Origin: Catalinimonas alkaloidigena
GTDB taxonomy: Bacteria > Bacteroidota > Bacteroidia > Cytophagales > Flexibacteraceae
Assembly: GCF_900100765.1 (NCBI RefSeq)
Contig: NZ_FNFO01000001.1
Coordinates: 372,001 to 436,000, forward strand
Direction: 5' to 3'
DNA length: 64,000 bases
This document shows positions 42,887-51,839 of this stretch, one piece after another. Positions within the stretch are counted from its first letter, which is position 1, and each line of letters begins with the position of its first letter. The position numbers and the translations under genes are program-made. The notes under the pieces are model-generated. The model was not told the DNA's origin, did not search any database, and saw only the letters and a list, made by a program, of their open reading frames with translations.

Positions 42887-43674
42887 GAGGCTGAAGGGGA
42901 AAACGGATTGCGGAAAATCAGGTCGAATTGCAACAGCCACGACTCGCGGAAGTGCCCCGTCTGGCTGTCTTTCCAGGTCTGGTCCATCAGTCCCACGTCC
43001 AGAAACGCATCCGGATGGGTCAAATGGTGGCGGAAGAAGAGCGACGAACGGTTTTCGGTAAACGCGTAGGGCGAAAAGTGCGCCCCCCCTTCGGGCCGAA
43101 TGGTCTCGTCTGTTGCGAAGAAAAACTCAGTGATGCCGATCAGGAAATTCTGTTGCGCACCGTCGAGCGGCAGCGTTCCCTTCAGCTGGTAGCGGTTCCG
43201 AAACGAAAAGGGTTTCTGCCAGGCCGTAAAGCCCGGTGCAGAAAAGAAACGAACGTCGCACCGGAGGTACTGGGCCATGTGGATCCGGCCCAGCCGGAAT
43301 GCGTGGATAACGCGCGGATACAGACGCACTTCGTTGAGGTAGCGCGGGTGCGTTGCATCGTCGTAGGCGCGTTGCGCATAAAAAAGACCCTGCGCGAGCG
43401 TGACGTGCGGCGAAAGACGGTAGGCCAGTTCTTCCCGCACGGTGAACACGCCACGTTGCCGTACCGGATTCCAGTCATTAAGCGTGCTGTGGCGGCTAAA
43501 CGCAATCGCATTTTTGTTCACCCAGCGGCGGCCTAGCTGCTGTTCGGCACCCAGGGCCGTCCAGAGCACCAGGTGCCCACCTTGTCCCTGCGCGGTAATC
43601 TGAGCTTTTGCGGGGAGGGAGCTTAGGCCCAGGAGGATGATCCAGCAATACTTCCACAGAAAATTCATAAGCAT
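42883..43674 (-). CDS. DUF2490 domain outer membrane protein
   Basis: The start is the ATG at 43674 or the one two codons later; the product has about 263 aa. A signal peptide ('WIILLGLSSLPAKAQ') is followed by alternating hydrophobic and polar strands rich in aromatic residues, for example 'RGVFTVREELAYRLSPHVTLAQGLFYAQ' in part and 'AQYLRCDVRFFSA'. This fits a 10- to 12-strand beta barrel of the DUF2490 family, whose role is not known. It forms an operon with the small lipoprotein gene (4-base overlap). Four GTTA repeats at 11-bp spacing lie 37-76 bases upstream of the ATG and look like a response-regulator site. Confidence 0.82.
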   Translation of the reverse strand: MLMNFLWKYCWIILLGLSSLPAKAQITAQGQGGHLVLWTALGAEQQLGRRWVNKNAIAFSRHSTLNDWNPVRQRGVFTVREELAYRLSPHVTLAQGLFYAQRAYDDATHPRYLNEVRLYPRVIHAFRLGRIHMAQYLRCDVRFFSAPGFTAWQKPFSFRNRYQLKGTLPLDGAQQNFLIGITEFFFATDETIRPEGGAHFSPYAFTENRSSLFFRHHLTHPDAFLDVGLMDQTWKDSQTGHFRESWLLQFDLIFRNPFSPSAS

Positions 43675-43710
43675 CGAAAAGTTTAAAAAAGGCGCTCGCA
43701 CAAGAGGTGA

Positions 43711-43754
43711 ACGGTTATCTAAAAGTTAACCCAAGGTTACTCAAAAGTTAAGAG
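43711..43754. promoter_or_regulatory. four phased 11-bp direct repeats, likely OmpR-family operator
   Basis: The four consecutive 11-mers are acggttatcta, aaagttaaccc, aaggttactca and aaagttaagag, consensus AArGTTAnnnn. GTTA starts at 43714, 43725, 43736 and 43747, exactly 11 bases apart. OmpR/PhoB regulators bind tandem direct repeats with this spacing, one monomer per repeat. The array lies directly upstream of the DUF2490/lipoprotein operon; an OmpR-family regulator is encoded 1.9 kb away. Confidence 0.65.
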
Positions 43755-43796
43755 TCCTCTCGGCGAGGAGGACCTGGGTAGGGCCGAGCGAAGCGC

Positions 43797-44255
43797 TCAC
43801 TCGGTTTCGGGTTGGTCTTTCAGTAGCTTCCCGGCTTCGTTCAGCACCACGTGTCGCTCGCTCTCTGTCCCCTCCAGTTCAAGAAGGTAAGTAACGGCCT
43901 GCGGCACGGTGATCCGCTCTGCGTCTTCTACGCGGTACGTCCCAAAATCCCGGCGCACCGTCTGTTGGATTGCTTCCGGCAGTTGTTCGTACGTCAGTTC
44001 TTCTGTGTGCTTTACCAGTTGGCCGTGTGCGTCGAGCCAGAGTTCGTGCTCGGCGGCAGTCAGGTCAAATTCTACTTCATAGAGGCGATCGTGCCGCTCC
44101 CAGCTGACGTCGGTGGCCTGCGGAAATTGCGCTTGAAACGCATTGCGCACGACCGACGGAATTTCGCCGGGCGGTACGTCCTGCACGCACGAACTGAGCG
44201 GGAACGAGAAGAGGGGGAGTGTGCTCAAAAGGAGCGAAAAAAGGGGCTTTTGCAT
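43797..44255 (-). CDS. PepSY-like secreted lipoprotein
   Basis: I choose the ATG at 44255 ('MQKPLFSLLLSTLPLFSFPLSSC'), giving 152 aa. 'PLSSC' looks like a lipobox. The mature part has two copies of a PepSY/BLIP-like fold. One includes 'VVRNAFQAQFPQATDVSWERHDRLYEVEFDL' in part, and the other 'AIQQTVRRDFGTYRVEDAERITV'. These domains are thought to bind and inhibit peptidases or act as envelope sensors. It lies between the DUF2490 operon and the histidine-kinase/response-regulator pair on the same strand, and PepSY proteins are common partners of such pairs. Acting together with the kinase is an inference. Confidence 0.78.
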   Translation of the reverse strand: MQKPLFSLLLSTLPLFSFPLSSCVQDVPPGEIPSVVRNAFQAQFPQATDVSWERHDRLYEVEFDLTAAEHELWLDAHGQLVKHTEELTYEQLPEAIQQTVRRDFGTYRVEDAERITVPQAVTYLLELEGTESERHVVLNEAGKLLKDQPETE

Positions 44256-44339
44256 GGCTTCTTTGGGTTTGTGATGAAGCAAAGCTCAACCCCGAATCCG
44301 GAAAGACTTGGGAATCGGCAGGTCCGAATGCCGTTTTGC

Positions 44340-44368
44340 AAAAAAAGGCCAGCGGGTTTGCCGCCGCT
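44340..44368 (-). terminator. possible weak terminator after the histidine kinase gene
   Basis: On the minus strand agcgg pairs with ccgct across an 8-base loop, then ggcc and a run of T's follow. The short stem makes it weak. It overlaps the kinase gene's stop codon. Confidence 0.4.
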
Positions 44369-45641
44369 AAAAGCCCACTTCGAAGGTATGGCCGGTGGCG
44401 TCGGAAAAGCGGTAGGAGAGGTGGTAACCGTACACGTCGGCGATGGCTTTCACAATGGCTAACCCTAGACCGGTGGTGTGGGCCTGGCGCTCGTTGTGGT
44501 AAAAGCGCTCAAAAATCTTGGCCTTGTCGAGCGGGGTGGGAGTCCCCGTATTGGTAACACGCAGCGCCGCCGCCGTCAGTTGCACGTCGACCCGCCCGCC
44601 CGGATGGTTGTGGGTGATGGCGTTCTTCAGCAGATTGACCACCAGCGTTTCGGCCAGTTCGCGGTTCAGGGTTCGTGTGAGTGTAGCCTCGTGGGTGTAG
44701 TGCAATGCGACCTTCCGGAAGGCCGCCAGGTCGTGCAACTCGTCGAGCAGCGAAGGCACCAGCGTGTGGAACGCGATGGGCGATTCGGCCAGAAACTGCC
44801 GGTTTTCGATGCGCGACAGCAGCAACAGCGATTTGTTGAGGCGCGTCAGGCGTTCGAGCGTTTGCATCACCTTCCCCACGGTTTCGAGGTGTGCGGCGGT
44901 CAGGTCGGGCGCTTCGGCCAGCAGTTCCAGTTTGTTGAGGCTGATCGCCAGCGGCGTTTGCAGTTCGTGCGCTATGTTTTCTAAGAATTGCTTCTGACTC
45001 TGGTAGGTTGCTTGGTTGCGTTGCAGCAGCCGCACCACCGTCTCGTTGAGGGTCTGAAATTCTTCCACCCGTGTGGGGGCGGGCTGTACGGTCCCCTGGC
45101 CCAGTCGGAACGTCTTCAGTTGCGCCAGCAGGTGGTAAAACGGGTGCCAGATGCGGCGCAGCAGCAGGTTGTTCACCAGCACGATGCTGACCAGCAGCGC
45201 CAGGTACAGCCACAGCAGCGAGTAGAGCAGGTCTTCGATCAGGTCGTCCTCTTCCACCATCGACGAAACAACTTTCAATTCGTAATACCGGTGGTCGGGC
45301 GTTGCAAAAACGGTCGTGAGCATCCGCACCGGCTCCAGGTCATCTTCGTTCTGCATGTACATCAGGGTATCGGCGTAGCGATCTTGCCGGCTCAGGGCCT
45401 GCGGCGGCGAAATTTCCCGCAGGGCGTAGTTGGTTTCCAGCAGGTCGGCCGGTTGCGGATGTAAAAACGCGGAGTCGGTCAGGGCCCGCTGAATCAGCAG
45501 CTCCTTGTGGTTGTCGAGCCCGTCGTCGAGGCTGTCGTATACTTCGTCCAGCAATTGGAAGTAGAGAATCGTGGCCCACACCCCGAGGATGCCCAGCAGA
45601 CTCACCGACAGGTACCGGAGCGTATGGTTGAGCAGTTTCAC
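44367..45641 (-). CDS. sensor histidine kinase
   Basis: I choose a GTG start at 45641, giving 424 aa, because it overlaps the stop of the response regulator gene by four bases (GTGA, 45638-45641). Two membrane helices (about 11-30 and 143-161) enclose a periplasmic sensing domain of about 110 residues. The H-box is 'ENIAHELQTPLA' with His225. The ATP-binding domain has the N-box 'LVVNLLKNAITHNHPGG' and the glycine loops 'GTPTPLDKAKIFERFYHN' and 'TTGLGLAIVKAIADV'. It phosphorylates the OmpR-family regulator encoded just upstream. The stimulus is unknown; the PepSY-like protein encoded downstream may take part. Confidence 0.93.
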   Translation of the reverse strand: MKLLNHTLRYLSVSLLGILGVWATILYFQLLDEVYDSLDDGLDNHKELLIQRALTDSAFLHPQPADLLETNYALREISPPQALSRQDRYADTLMYMQNEDDLEPVRMLTTVFATPDHRYYELKVVSSMVEEDDLIEDLLYSLLWLYLALLVSIVLVNNLLLRRIWHPFYHLLAQLKTFRLGQGTVQPAPTRVEEFQTLNETVVRLLQRNQATYQSQKQFLENIAHELQTPLAISLNKLELLAEAPDLTAAHLETVGKVMQTLERLTRLNKSLLLLSRIENRQFLAESPIAFHTLVPSLLDELHDLAAFRKVALHYTHEATLTRTLNRELAETLVVNLLKNAITHNHPGGRVDVQLTAAALRVTNTGTPTPLDKAKIFERFYHNERQAHTTGLGLAIVKAIADVYGYHLSYRFSDATGHTFEVGF

Positions 45642-46315
45642 GCGACCACCAGTTTGTAGCCCATGCCATAGACCGCCTGAATCTGGACCGAAGCGCCGCA
45701 CGCTTTCAGCTTTTTGCGCAGGTTTTTGATCTGCGAATAGACAAACTCGAAGTCGTCGGCCGCGTCGGCGTGGTCACCCCAGACGTGCTCGGCCAGCGAA
45801 GTTTTGCGGATCAGTCGGTTGGGGTTGAGCAGGAAATAAGCCAGTACGTCGAACTCTTTGCGGTTGAGGGGCAGCGGTTGGTCCAGTACCCAGACGGACC
45901 GCTCGTCGGCCTGAAGTCTCAGGTTCCCGACGGACGTAAACGGTTGGCCTCCAAAGGATTTGCGCCGCAACACGGACTTGACGCGGGCGTTCAGTTCGGC
46001 CATGTGGAACGGCTTGGCCAGGTAATCGTCGGCCCCCAGGTCCAGCCCGCGCACTTTGTCGTCGAGGGAATCTTTCGCCGAGATGATGATCACACTCTCC
46101 GATTTACCCAGGTCTTTCAGGCGTTGCAACAGGTCCAGGCCGTTGCCGCCCGGCAGCATGATGTCGAGCAGAATGCAGTCGTAGTCGTACGCGCCGATTT
46201 TTCGCAGGGCTGCGGCGTAATCGCCGGCCGTCTCGACCCGAAAGCCTTCTTTTTCCAACGACGCGACCATCACGTCTTGCAGGTCGGTTTCGTCTTCGAT
46301 CACCAGGAGCTTCAT
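45638..46315 (-). CDS. OmpR-family response regulator
   Basis: I choose the ATG at 46315 ('MKLLVIEDETDLQDVMVASLEKEG'), giving 225 aa. The receiver domain has the acidic pair Glu7-Asp8, the phosphorylated Asp51 ('DCILLDIMLPGGNG') and Lys in 'LAKPFHMAELNARV'. The C-terminal winged helix ('RKEFDVLAYFLLNPNRLIRKTSLAEHVWG' in part) binds tandem direct repeats. Together with the coupled histidine kinase it probably controls the DUF2490 operon through the 4 x 11-bp GTTA array at 43711-43754. The gene begins 62 bases after the ECF sigma gene on the same strand, so partial co-transcription with it is possible. Confidence 0.94.
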   Translation of the reverse strand: MKLLVIEDETDLQDVMVASLEKEGFRVETAGDYAAALRKIGAYDYDCILLDIMLPGGNGLDLLQRLKDLGKSESVIIISAKDSLDDKVRGLDLGADDYLAKPFHMAELNARVKSVLRRKSFGGQPFTSVGNLRLQADERSVWVLDQPLPLNRKEFDVLAYFLLNPNRLIRKTSLAEHVWGDHADAADDFEFVYSQIKNLRKKLKACGASVQIQAVYGMGYKLVVA

Positions 46316-46377
46316 GCGCAAACGTACCGGACAAATCGGGAAAGAAATGGGAAAACCAGGAAACGACGGCCGGGTGG

Positions 46378-46935
46378 CTAGATCTCGTTTTCGATGATGG
46401 CCTTCAGGTCGCGGGCCGACTGGCTGACGTACATCTTGACGGTGTTGACGGATAGATCGACACGTTGCGCGATTTCCGGGTAAGAGAGGCCCTGAAAAAA
46501 ATGCATCTCTACAATCTTTCTTCGTTTTTCTGGCAACGCGGCCAAATGCGCCGACAGGCGTTGCATGCCCTCGTGGGTTCCGAACGAAAGCTCGGTGTCG
46601 TGAGACGCCAGCAACTGTTGCTCGACCACCTGCCCATTGCGCAGCAGTGCATTGTGCTGTGCCTTGATCAGGTTGAGAATCCGGTTTTTCAGGCAGGTAT
46701 ATAAAAAGCTTTTGAGCGAGAGGGACGGATCGAGCGAAGCGCGTTTGCTCCAAAGGGTCAGAAAAACATCGTGCACCGCATCGCGGGCTAACTCCTCGTT
46801 TTTTAACTCAAAACGGGCGAAGGCTTCAAACTGCGGGTAGTAATGCAGGTAAATGGTTTCAAACGCAGCTTTATCACCCGCTTGCAACCTGCTGATCAAC
46901 AACGACTCGATTTGGTGGGTTCCGCTCACCTTCAT
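46378..46935 (-). CDS. ECF RNA polymerase sigma factor of the polysaccharide utilisation locus (FecI-like)
   Basis: This 185-aa sigma factor belongs to the group expanded in Bacteroidota. Region 2 is 'DKAAFETIYLHYYPQFEAFARFELKNEELARDAVHDVFLTLW' in part, and region 4 is 'KIVEMHFFQGLSYPEIAQRVDLSVNTVKMYV' in part, with the helix-turn-helix 'SYPEIAQRVDLSVNTVKMYV'. It normally directs transcription of susC/susD genes once an anti-sigma FecR releases it. Here FecR is encoded divergently, 238 bases away, rather than downstream in the same operon. The OmpR-type regulator gene follows on its own strand. Confidence 0.92.
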   Translation of the reverse strand: MKVSGTHQIESLLISRLQAGDKAAFETIYLHYYPQFEAFARFELKNEELARDAVHDVFLTLWSKRASLDPSLSLKSFLYTCLKNRILNLIKAQHNALLRNGQVVEQQLLASHDTELSFGTHEGMQRLSAHLAALPEKRRKIVEMHFFQGLSYPEIAQRVDLSVNTVKMYVSQSARDLKAIIENEI

Positions 46936-47173
46936 AAGGCGTATTGGGTGGTGGAATAACTCCCTAAGTTAGGGAAAGTAGCGAAGTGCAAACAAGGTTC
47001 CTGCAATTTCTTTCATTTCCGGCGGCGTGTGTCAGCCGGTCGGGCCGATGGCTGAAAAAAAAATTGACCAGCGGTATATACGATGGCGGCGGCAGGTTGT
47101 ATAGGTAAGAAAGAGGGGAGATGTTGAACCACTCCGTTGTACGCCGAACAGCCGTACGTTGACTAACCTACGC

Positions 47174-48172
47174 ATGGAAAAGCCTGCTCAATCGTTGCTC
47201 GACCGATACTTTGCCGGAACGTGTTCGTCCGCAGAAACAGCCTATGTGGTAGCCTGGCTGTCTACTGACGAAGGACAGGCCTACCATAGCCGGTTGATGG
47301 ACCAGCATTTCTCGCATTTTGACGAGGAAGTAGACCTGAGCCGTCGGCGAATGGCAACAGAATCCGAGAAAAAAGCGCTGCAAGCTATTTACGAGGCTGC
47401 CGCGCCTGCCCCGGCCCTGGTGCCGCTGGCGAAGCGCCCTCGGAAACCGGTTTTCTGGTTGGGCATGGCCGCCAGTTGGCTGCTGTTGCTCGGCGTGGGA
47501 GCCCTGGCATGGTACTGGGTTCAGAACCGGCAGATCGAGTACACAACGGCCTTTGGCGAAGTGCGGACCTTTACCCTGGCCGATAGCTCTGTCGTAACGT
47601 TAAACGCCAATTCGACGCTGCGGCACCGGAAAGATGCGCCGCGAAGCGTTTACCTGGAAGGAGAAGCCTTCTTTGACGTGCACCATACTGCCGACGACGC
47701 CCCCTTTACGGTACATGCCGGGCAGATCGATGTACACGTATTAGGAACCGAATTTAACGTGAACAACCGCCATCAGGAAACCGAGGTGGTGCTCTTGTCC
47801 GGAAAAGTGAAGCTGGACATTGATGCGCAGCAACCTCAGGAAATTCTGATGGAGCCGAATGACCGGGTCGCCTACCACGATGCCGAAGACCGCGTGGTCC
47901 GGCAGGTGATTACGCCGGATCTGTACACGGCCTGGCGCGACCGCATGCTGGTTTTCGACCACACCCCCCTGCGCGAGATTGCTCAATTGCTGCAGGATAC
48001 CTATGACCTGACGTTAGAAACCAACGACCCCAGCCTGTACGCCCTGGAGTTTACCGCCCAGGTGCCGGCAGACAATACCGATCTGCTGCTGGAGCTGCTG
48101 GAAAAGTCGTTTGATATTTCGATTACCCGTACTCAAAACACCCTGTTTATGCGCAAAAATATACGCCCTTAG
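47174..48172 (+). CDS. FecR family anti-sigma factor
   Basis: I choose the ATG at 47174, giving 332 aa ('MEKPAQSLLDRYFAGTCSSAET'). The cytoplasmic N-terminus (about 95 residues) should hold the sigma factor, a single membrane helix ('VFWLGMAASWLLLLGVGALAWYWV' in part) crosses the inner membrane, and the periplasmic FecR domain contains 'FGEVRTFTLADSSVVTLNANSTLR' in part and 'VYLEGEAFFDVHHTADDAPFTVHAG' in part. The DUF4974-type C-terminus ('TPLREIAQLLQDTYDLTLE') would contact the STN domain of the SusC receptor. The susC gene starts 102 bases downstream, so signal flow is SusC, FecR, then the divergently encoded sigma factor. Confidence 0.93.
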   Translation: MEKPAQSLLDRYFAGTCSSAETAYVVAWLSTDEGQAYHSRLMDQHFSHFDEEVDLSRRRMATESEKKALQAIYEAAAPAPALVPLAKRPRKPVFWLGMAASWLLLLGVGALAWYWVQNRQIEYTTAFGEVRTFTLADSSVVTLNANSTLRHRKDAPRSVYLEGEAFFDVHHTADDAPFTVHAGQIDVHVLGTEFNVNNRHQETEVVLLSGKVKLDIDAQQPQEILMEPNDRVAYHDAEDRVVRQVITPDLYTAWRDRMLVFDHTPLREIAQLLQDTYDLTLETNDPSLYALEFTAQVPADNTDLLLELLEKSFDISITRTQNTLFMRKNIRP

Positions 48173-48227
48173 GTTCGTTCTTCCCTCTTTTTACACAACT
48201 CAATTTATTCTCTCCACAGTATTCCTC

Positions 48228-48249
48228 GCGAGAAAAAGCATTTTCTCGC
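48228..48249 (+). other. perfect hairpin in the susC leader
   Basis: gcgagaaaa-agca-ttttctcgc forms a 9-bp stem with a 4-base loop, 26 bases before the SusC ATG and 56 bases past the FecR stop. No T-run follows, so it is not a standard terminator. It may affect RNA stability or translation. Confidence 0.6.
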
Positions 48250-48274
48250 CCGGGACCCTTATGCTTCATGCTGT

Positions 48275-51200
48275 ATGAAAACAATCCTACTGACTACCCG
48301 CCGTCTTGTGGGCCGATGCGTTCGGCGAAAGCCCGCGCTGCTCTTCGTGAGCCTGCACATTTTATACTTAAGCGGCATTTCTGCCCTGCAGGCACAACCC
48401 CTTTCGCTGGCCACCGCCTACGAAACCGCCCCTGTCCGGCGCGCCCAGCCTCAGGTAGAACAACGGCTGGGACCCTTTTTAGAACGACTGGGCGAGGTCT
48501 ATAACATTAAGTTTGCTTACGGCAGCCAACTGGTTGACGACAAGCAGGTGAAGATTTCGCCGGAGTGGCTCAAGCCGGGCGGCGACAAGGCGCAGCTGGC
48601 CGAAATTCTCAAGGAAATTCTTACCCCCCTGCAGTTAGCTTTTCAGGAAGTCAACGCGCATCACATCGTTATTTTCGGGGCGCGCTCGTCCGAACAACCC
48701 GTTGAGAAAATCAACCGGGCTTCGCCGGGAAGGCTGGCGGCACCACTTTCCGCGCCCCGATTGGCGGGCGCACGGTCGCAGCTTGTACAGCGGCTTCAGG
48801 CCTACCAGCAGACCATTTCAGGACAGGTAACCGACGCCGAAACGCAAGAGGCGATTCCCGGCGTGAACGTAGTGGCCAAGGGTACCACGCAGGGCACCAT
48901 TACCGATATGGAGGGGCATTACAGCCTCACCTTGCCCGACTCGGTGACGGTACTGGTCTTTTCGTCGTTGGGCTACGTTGCCCAGGAAGTTGCCATCAAC
49001 GGGCGGGCGGTACTCAACCTTTCGCTGCGTACCGACGTGCAGGCGCTGGACGAAGTGATTATAGTAGGCGCTTCGCTGAAAGAGGAAGACCTGACCGGCG
49101 CGGTGGCCCGCGTTACGGAAAAGACCCTCGAAGAGCGGCCCGTCACCAGCCTGAACGATGCCTTGCAGGGACGTGTGGCAGGCGTCAACATCCAGACCAA
49201 CCCGGAACCCGGCGGCAACGCCGGCATCAAAATCCGCGGTACCAACTCCATGCAGTTTGGGGGCAGCCCGATTTACGTGGTCGACGGGGTCATCATGGAG
49301 CGGGACTTTAACATGATCAACCTGAACGACATTGCTTCGGTCAACGTCCTGAAAGATGCATCTTCGACGGCCCTGTACGGCTCGCGCGGTGCCAACGGCG
49401 TGGTGGTGATCACCACCAAAAAAGGCCGAAAAGGCGAGGGCAAAATCACCTACGACGGATGGTTTGGCGGCCAGTCGTTTGCGAACGCTTCGCTGACGCT
49501 CGGGGCGAGCGATATGTACGAGTTGCGCGTCGATGCGCTCGAAAACGCTACCAGCATCGGCGGCGCCTATTACGCAGCACATCCCGGCGCTACGCGGCAG
49601 GACTTCATCAACGATGAGTTGTTGGGCGAGGGCAAGCGGTGGTTTGCCGACTACGAGCTGGATTCGTACCGCAACGGACAAAGCTACAACTGGCTGGATG
49701 CCGTGACGCGTACCGCCTACCAGCAGAACCACACGCTGGGCTTTTCGGGCGGAAGCGAAAACAGTGCTTACTACCTGAGCCTGGGCTACACTGACCAGCA
49801 GGGGCTCGTCAAAAACTCGGGCTACAAGCGCTATACGGGGCGCATCAACGCCGACCAGAGCATCAAGCCGTGGCTGAAGATCGGGACCAATACCTCGTTC
49901 GCCCGTTCGGAAGAGGACCTGGTGGACGGATCGGTCTTTCGCGTCGCCAGTGGTGCCAATCCGCTTCTGCCCATTCAGTCGGACTCGCTTTACCTGGCGT
50001 GGGGCAACAACTGGGACATCAACATGGAAAACCCGCTCCGTTCGTTGCGGATCGCCCGGGATCGGACCAAGAACCGCATCTTCTCCAACAACTACCTGAA
50101 CATCAACCCGATTGACGGGCTGAATTTCCGGACGTCGCTCTCGACCGACTACATAGAGCAGGAGTATTACGAGTACGTACCCAGCGACCTCCAGCAGGCG
50201 CTCCGCGATTCGTACCGGGGGCGGGGAATCCACAACCTGGACCACGTCTTCAACTTCCAGTGGGACAACTCGCTTACGTACGAGAAGTACTTCGAGCGGC
50301 ACACCCTTTCGGCCCTGGTGGCCACCAGCATGAGCCGCAACAAGTTTACCTACACGAACGTGACGGCGCGTGACTTTCCGACCGACGACTTCGGCTACTA
50401 CAACCTGGGGGCCGCCTTCGACAAGGAGAACTTCGCGCTCGGTTCCGGCTACAGCGCCTCTACGTTGATGTCTTACCTGGTGCGGGCCAACTACGATTAC
50501 GACAGCCGGTATTACCTGACCATGACGGCGCGTTACGACGGCTCCTCCAAGTTTGCGCCCGGATACAAATGGGGGCTTTTCCCGTCGCTGTCGCTGGCCT
50601 GGAACCTGACCAACGAAGCCTTTTTGCAAGGGCAGCAACGACTCGACCTGCTCAAGCTGCGTTTCGGTTACGGGAGCGTGGGGAACCAGAACATTCCCGA
50701 CTATACGTTCTACAGCCTCTACAACCCCTCTTACTCGGACGGAAACGTTTCTTACAACTCGACGGGGATGCGAGGAACGCCGAACCTCACCTGGGAAAAA
50801 CAAGTGCAGGCCAACGTGGGCATCGACCTGGGGTTCCTCAACAACCGCGTGCAACTGACGGCCGACTACTTCAACATCGTGAACTCCAATCTGTTGATGC
50901 GGCGCTCGCTGTCGACCCTGACCGGCTACCGCGAGGCCATCGTCAACATCGGGGAAATGACGAACCGCGGCGTCGAAGTCTCGCTCACGGGGCTGATCCT
51001 GAACCAGACGGACGTCAAGTGGAGCGTATCGGCCAACCTGTCGGCCGACAAGAACAAAATTACCAAGCTCTATGGCGACGTGGACGCGGTGTACAGCTTC
51101 GGTGGTTTTACCGGCACCGACATCCAGCGCGAGGGCAACTTCTTCCTGGGGCAATCGCTCAATACCATCTACATGTGGGAGTTTGATCGCATCATACAGG

Positions 51201-51814
51201 CGTCGGACATGGATTACGTCAACAGCCTGGTGCTGCCGGGCAAGACGTTGCACCCGGGGGACATTCTGCCCAAAGACCAGCAGGCCGAAGGCGAAGAGGG
51301 GCACGGCATTATCGACCAGGACGACCGGGTGATCATCGGAAAGAAGGACCCTAAGTTTTACGGCGGCTTTTCTACGGAGTTTTCCTGGAAGGGCCTGGCA
51401 CTGAATGCCATCTTCACTTACTCGTATGGCGCCAAAGCCGTCAGCGGGTATTACGAAGGCCTGATGAGCGGCACGGGATACGGCGCGGCGCATCGCGACA
51501 TGCTGGACCGTTGGACGCCTACCCACACCGACACCCGGATTCCGCGTGCCACGTACGACAACGCCTCGCGTTTCTCGTCCGGCGAAACGTCGTGGGGAAT
51601 TCAGGACGCGTCGTATCTGCGGTTGTCCACGCTAACGCTGTCGTATACCCTGCCTAACGCCCTGGCGGGACGGGCGAGCTTCAGCAACGTGCGTTTCTAC
51701 GTCACCGGCACCAACACGCTGCTGTGGACTTCCTACAAAGGCTACGATCCGGCCAACGGCGATTGGTATCCGACGGCCAAACAACTCGTTCTGGGACTCA
51801 ATTTCAGCCTCTAG
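48275..51814 (+). CDS. susC: SusC/RagA family TonB-dependent outer membrane receptor with STN domain
   Basis: This is a 1179-aa outer membrane transporter. After a signal peptide (to about residue 40, 'GISALQAQ') come an STN signalling domain (about 66-134, 'ERLGEVYNIKFAYGSQLV'), a carboxypeptidase-regulatory-like domain (about 179-260) and the TonB plug ('RVAGVNIQTNPEPGG', 'IKIRGTNSMQFGGSPIYVVDG'). A 22-strand barrel ends in an aromatic/leucine terminus ('LVLGLNFSL'). It imports oligosaccharides with TonB energy. The STN domain, present only in signalling types, contacts FecR to release the sigma factor, so substrate binding can switch on the locus. The SusD gene follows after 25 bases. Confidence 0.96.
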   Translation: MKTILLTTRRLVGRCVRRKPALLFVSLHILYLSGISALQAQPLSLATAYETAPVRRAQPQVEQRLGPFLERLGEVYNIKFAYGSQLVDDKQVKISPEWLKPGGDKAQLAEILKEILTPLQLAFQEVNAHHIVIFGARSSEQPVEKINRASPGRLAAPLSAPRLAGARSQLVQRLQAYQQTISGQVTDAETQEAIPGVNVVAKGTTQGTITDMEGHYSLTLPDSVTVLVFSSLGYVAQEVAINGRAVLNLSLRTDVQALDEVIIVGASLKEEDLTGAVARVTEKTLEERPVTSLNDALQGRVAGVNIQTNPEPGGNAGIKIRGTNSMQFGGSPIYVVDGVIMERDFNMINLNDIASVNVLKDASSTALYGSRGANGVVVITTKKGRKGEGKITYDGWFGGQSFANASLTLGASDMYELRVDALENATSIGGAYYAAHPGATRQDFINDELLGEGKRWFADYELDSYRNGQSYNWLDAVTRTAYQQNHTLGFSGGSENSAYYLSLGYTDQQGLVKNSGYKRYTGRINADQSIKPWLKIGTNTSFARSEEDLVDGSVFRVASGANPLLPIQSDSLYLAWGNNWDINMENPLRSLRIARDRTKNRIFSNNYLNINPIDGLNFRTSLSTDYIEQEYYEYVPSDLQQALRDSYRGRGIHNLDHVFNFQWDNSLTYEKYFERHTLSALVATSMSRNKFTYTNVTARDFPTDDFGYYNLGAAFDKENFALGSGYSASTLMSYLVRANYDYDSRYYLTMTARYDGSSKFAPGYKWGLFPSLSLAWNLTNEAFLQGQQRLDLLKLRFGYGSVGNQNIPDYTFYSLYNPSYSDGNVSYNSTGMRGTPNLTWEKQVQANVGIDLGFLNNRVQLTADYFNIVNSNLLMRRSLSTLTGYREAIVNIGEMTNRGVEVSLTGLILNQTDVKWSVSANLSADKNKITKLYGDVDAVYSFGGFTGTDIQREGNFFLGQSLNTIYMWEFDRIIQASDMDYVNSLVLPGKTLHPGDILPKDQQAEGEEGHGIIDQDDRVIIGKKDPKFYGGFSTEFSWKGLALNAIFTYSYGAKAVSGYYEGLMSGTGYGAAHRDMLDRWTPTHTDTRIPRATYDNASRFSSGETSWGIQDASYLRLSTLTLSYTLPNALAGRASFSNVRFYVTGTNTLLWTSYKGYDPANGDWYPTAKQLVLGLNFSL

Positions 51815-51839
51815 CACTCATTCCTTAACACCCTACTAC

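Noticed and set aside
43754-43773. Hairpin gtcctc/gaggac as terminator of the PepSY gene
   Set aside because: The stem is short, the following T content on the minus strand is poor, and it borders the GTTA repeats. It is not strong enough to list as a terminator.
48818-51526. A 902-codon open frame antisense to susC, and similar long antisense frames (for example 7793-9229 opposite leuS)
   Set aside because: They mirror strongly coding genes in GC-rich DNA, where the complementary frame rarely meets stop codons. Their translations are rich in V, R, H and G and lack motifs.
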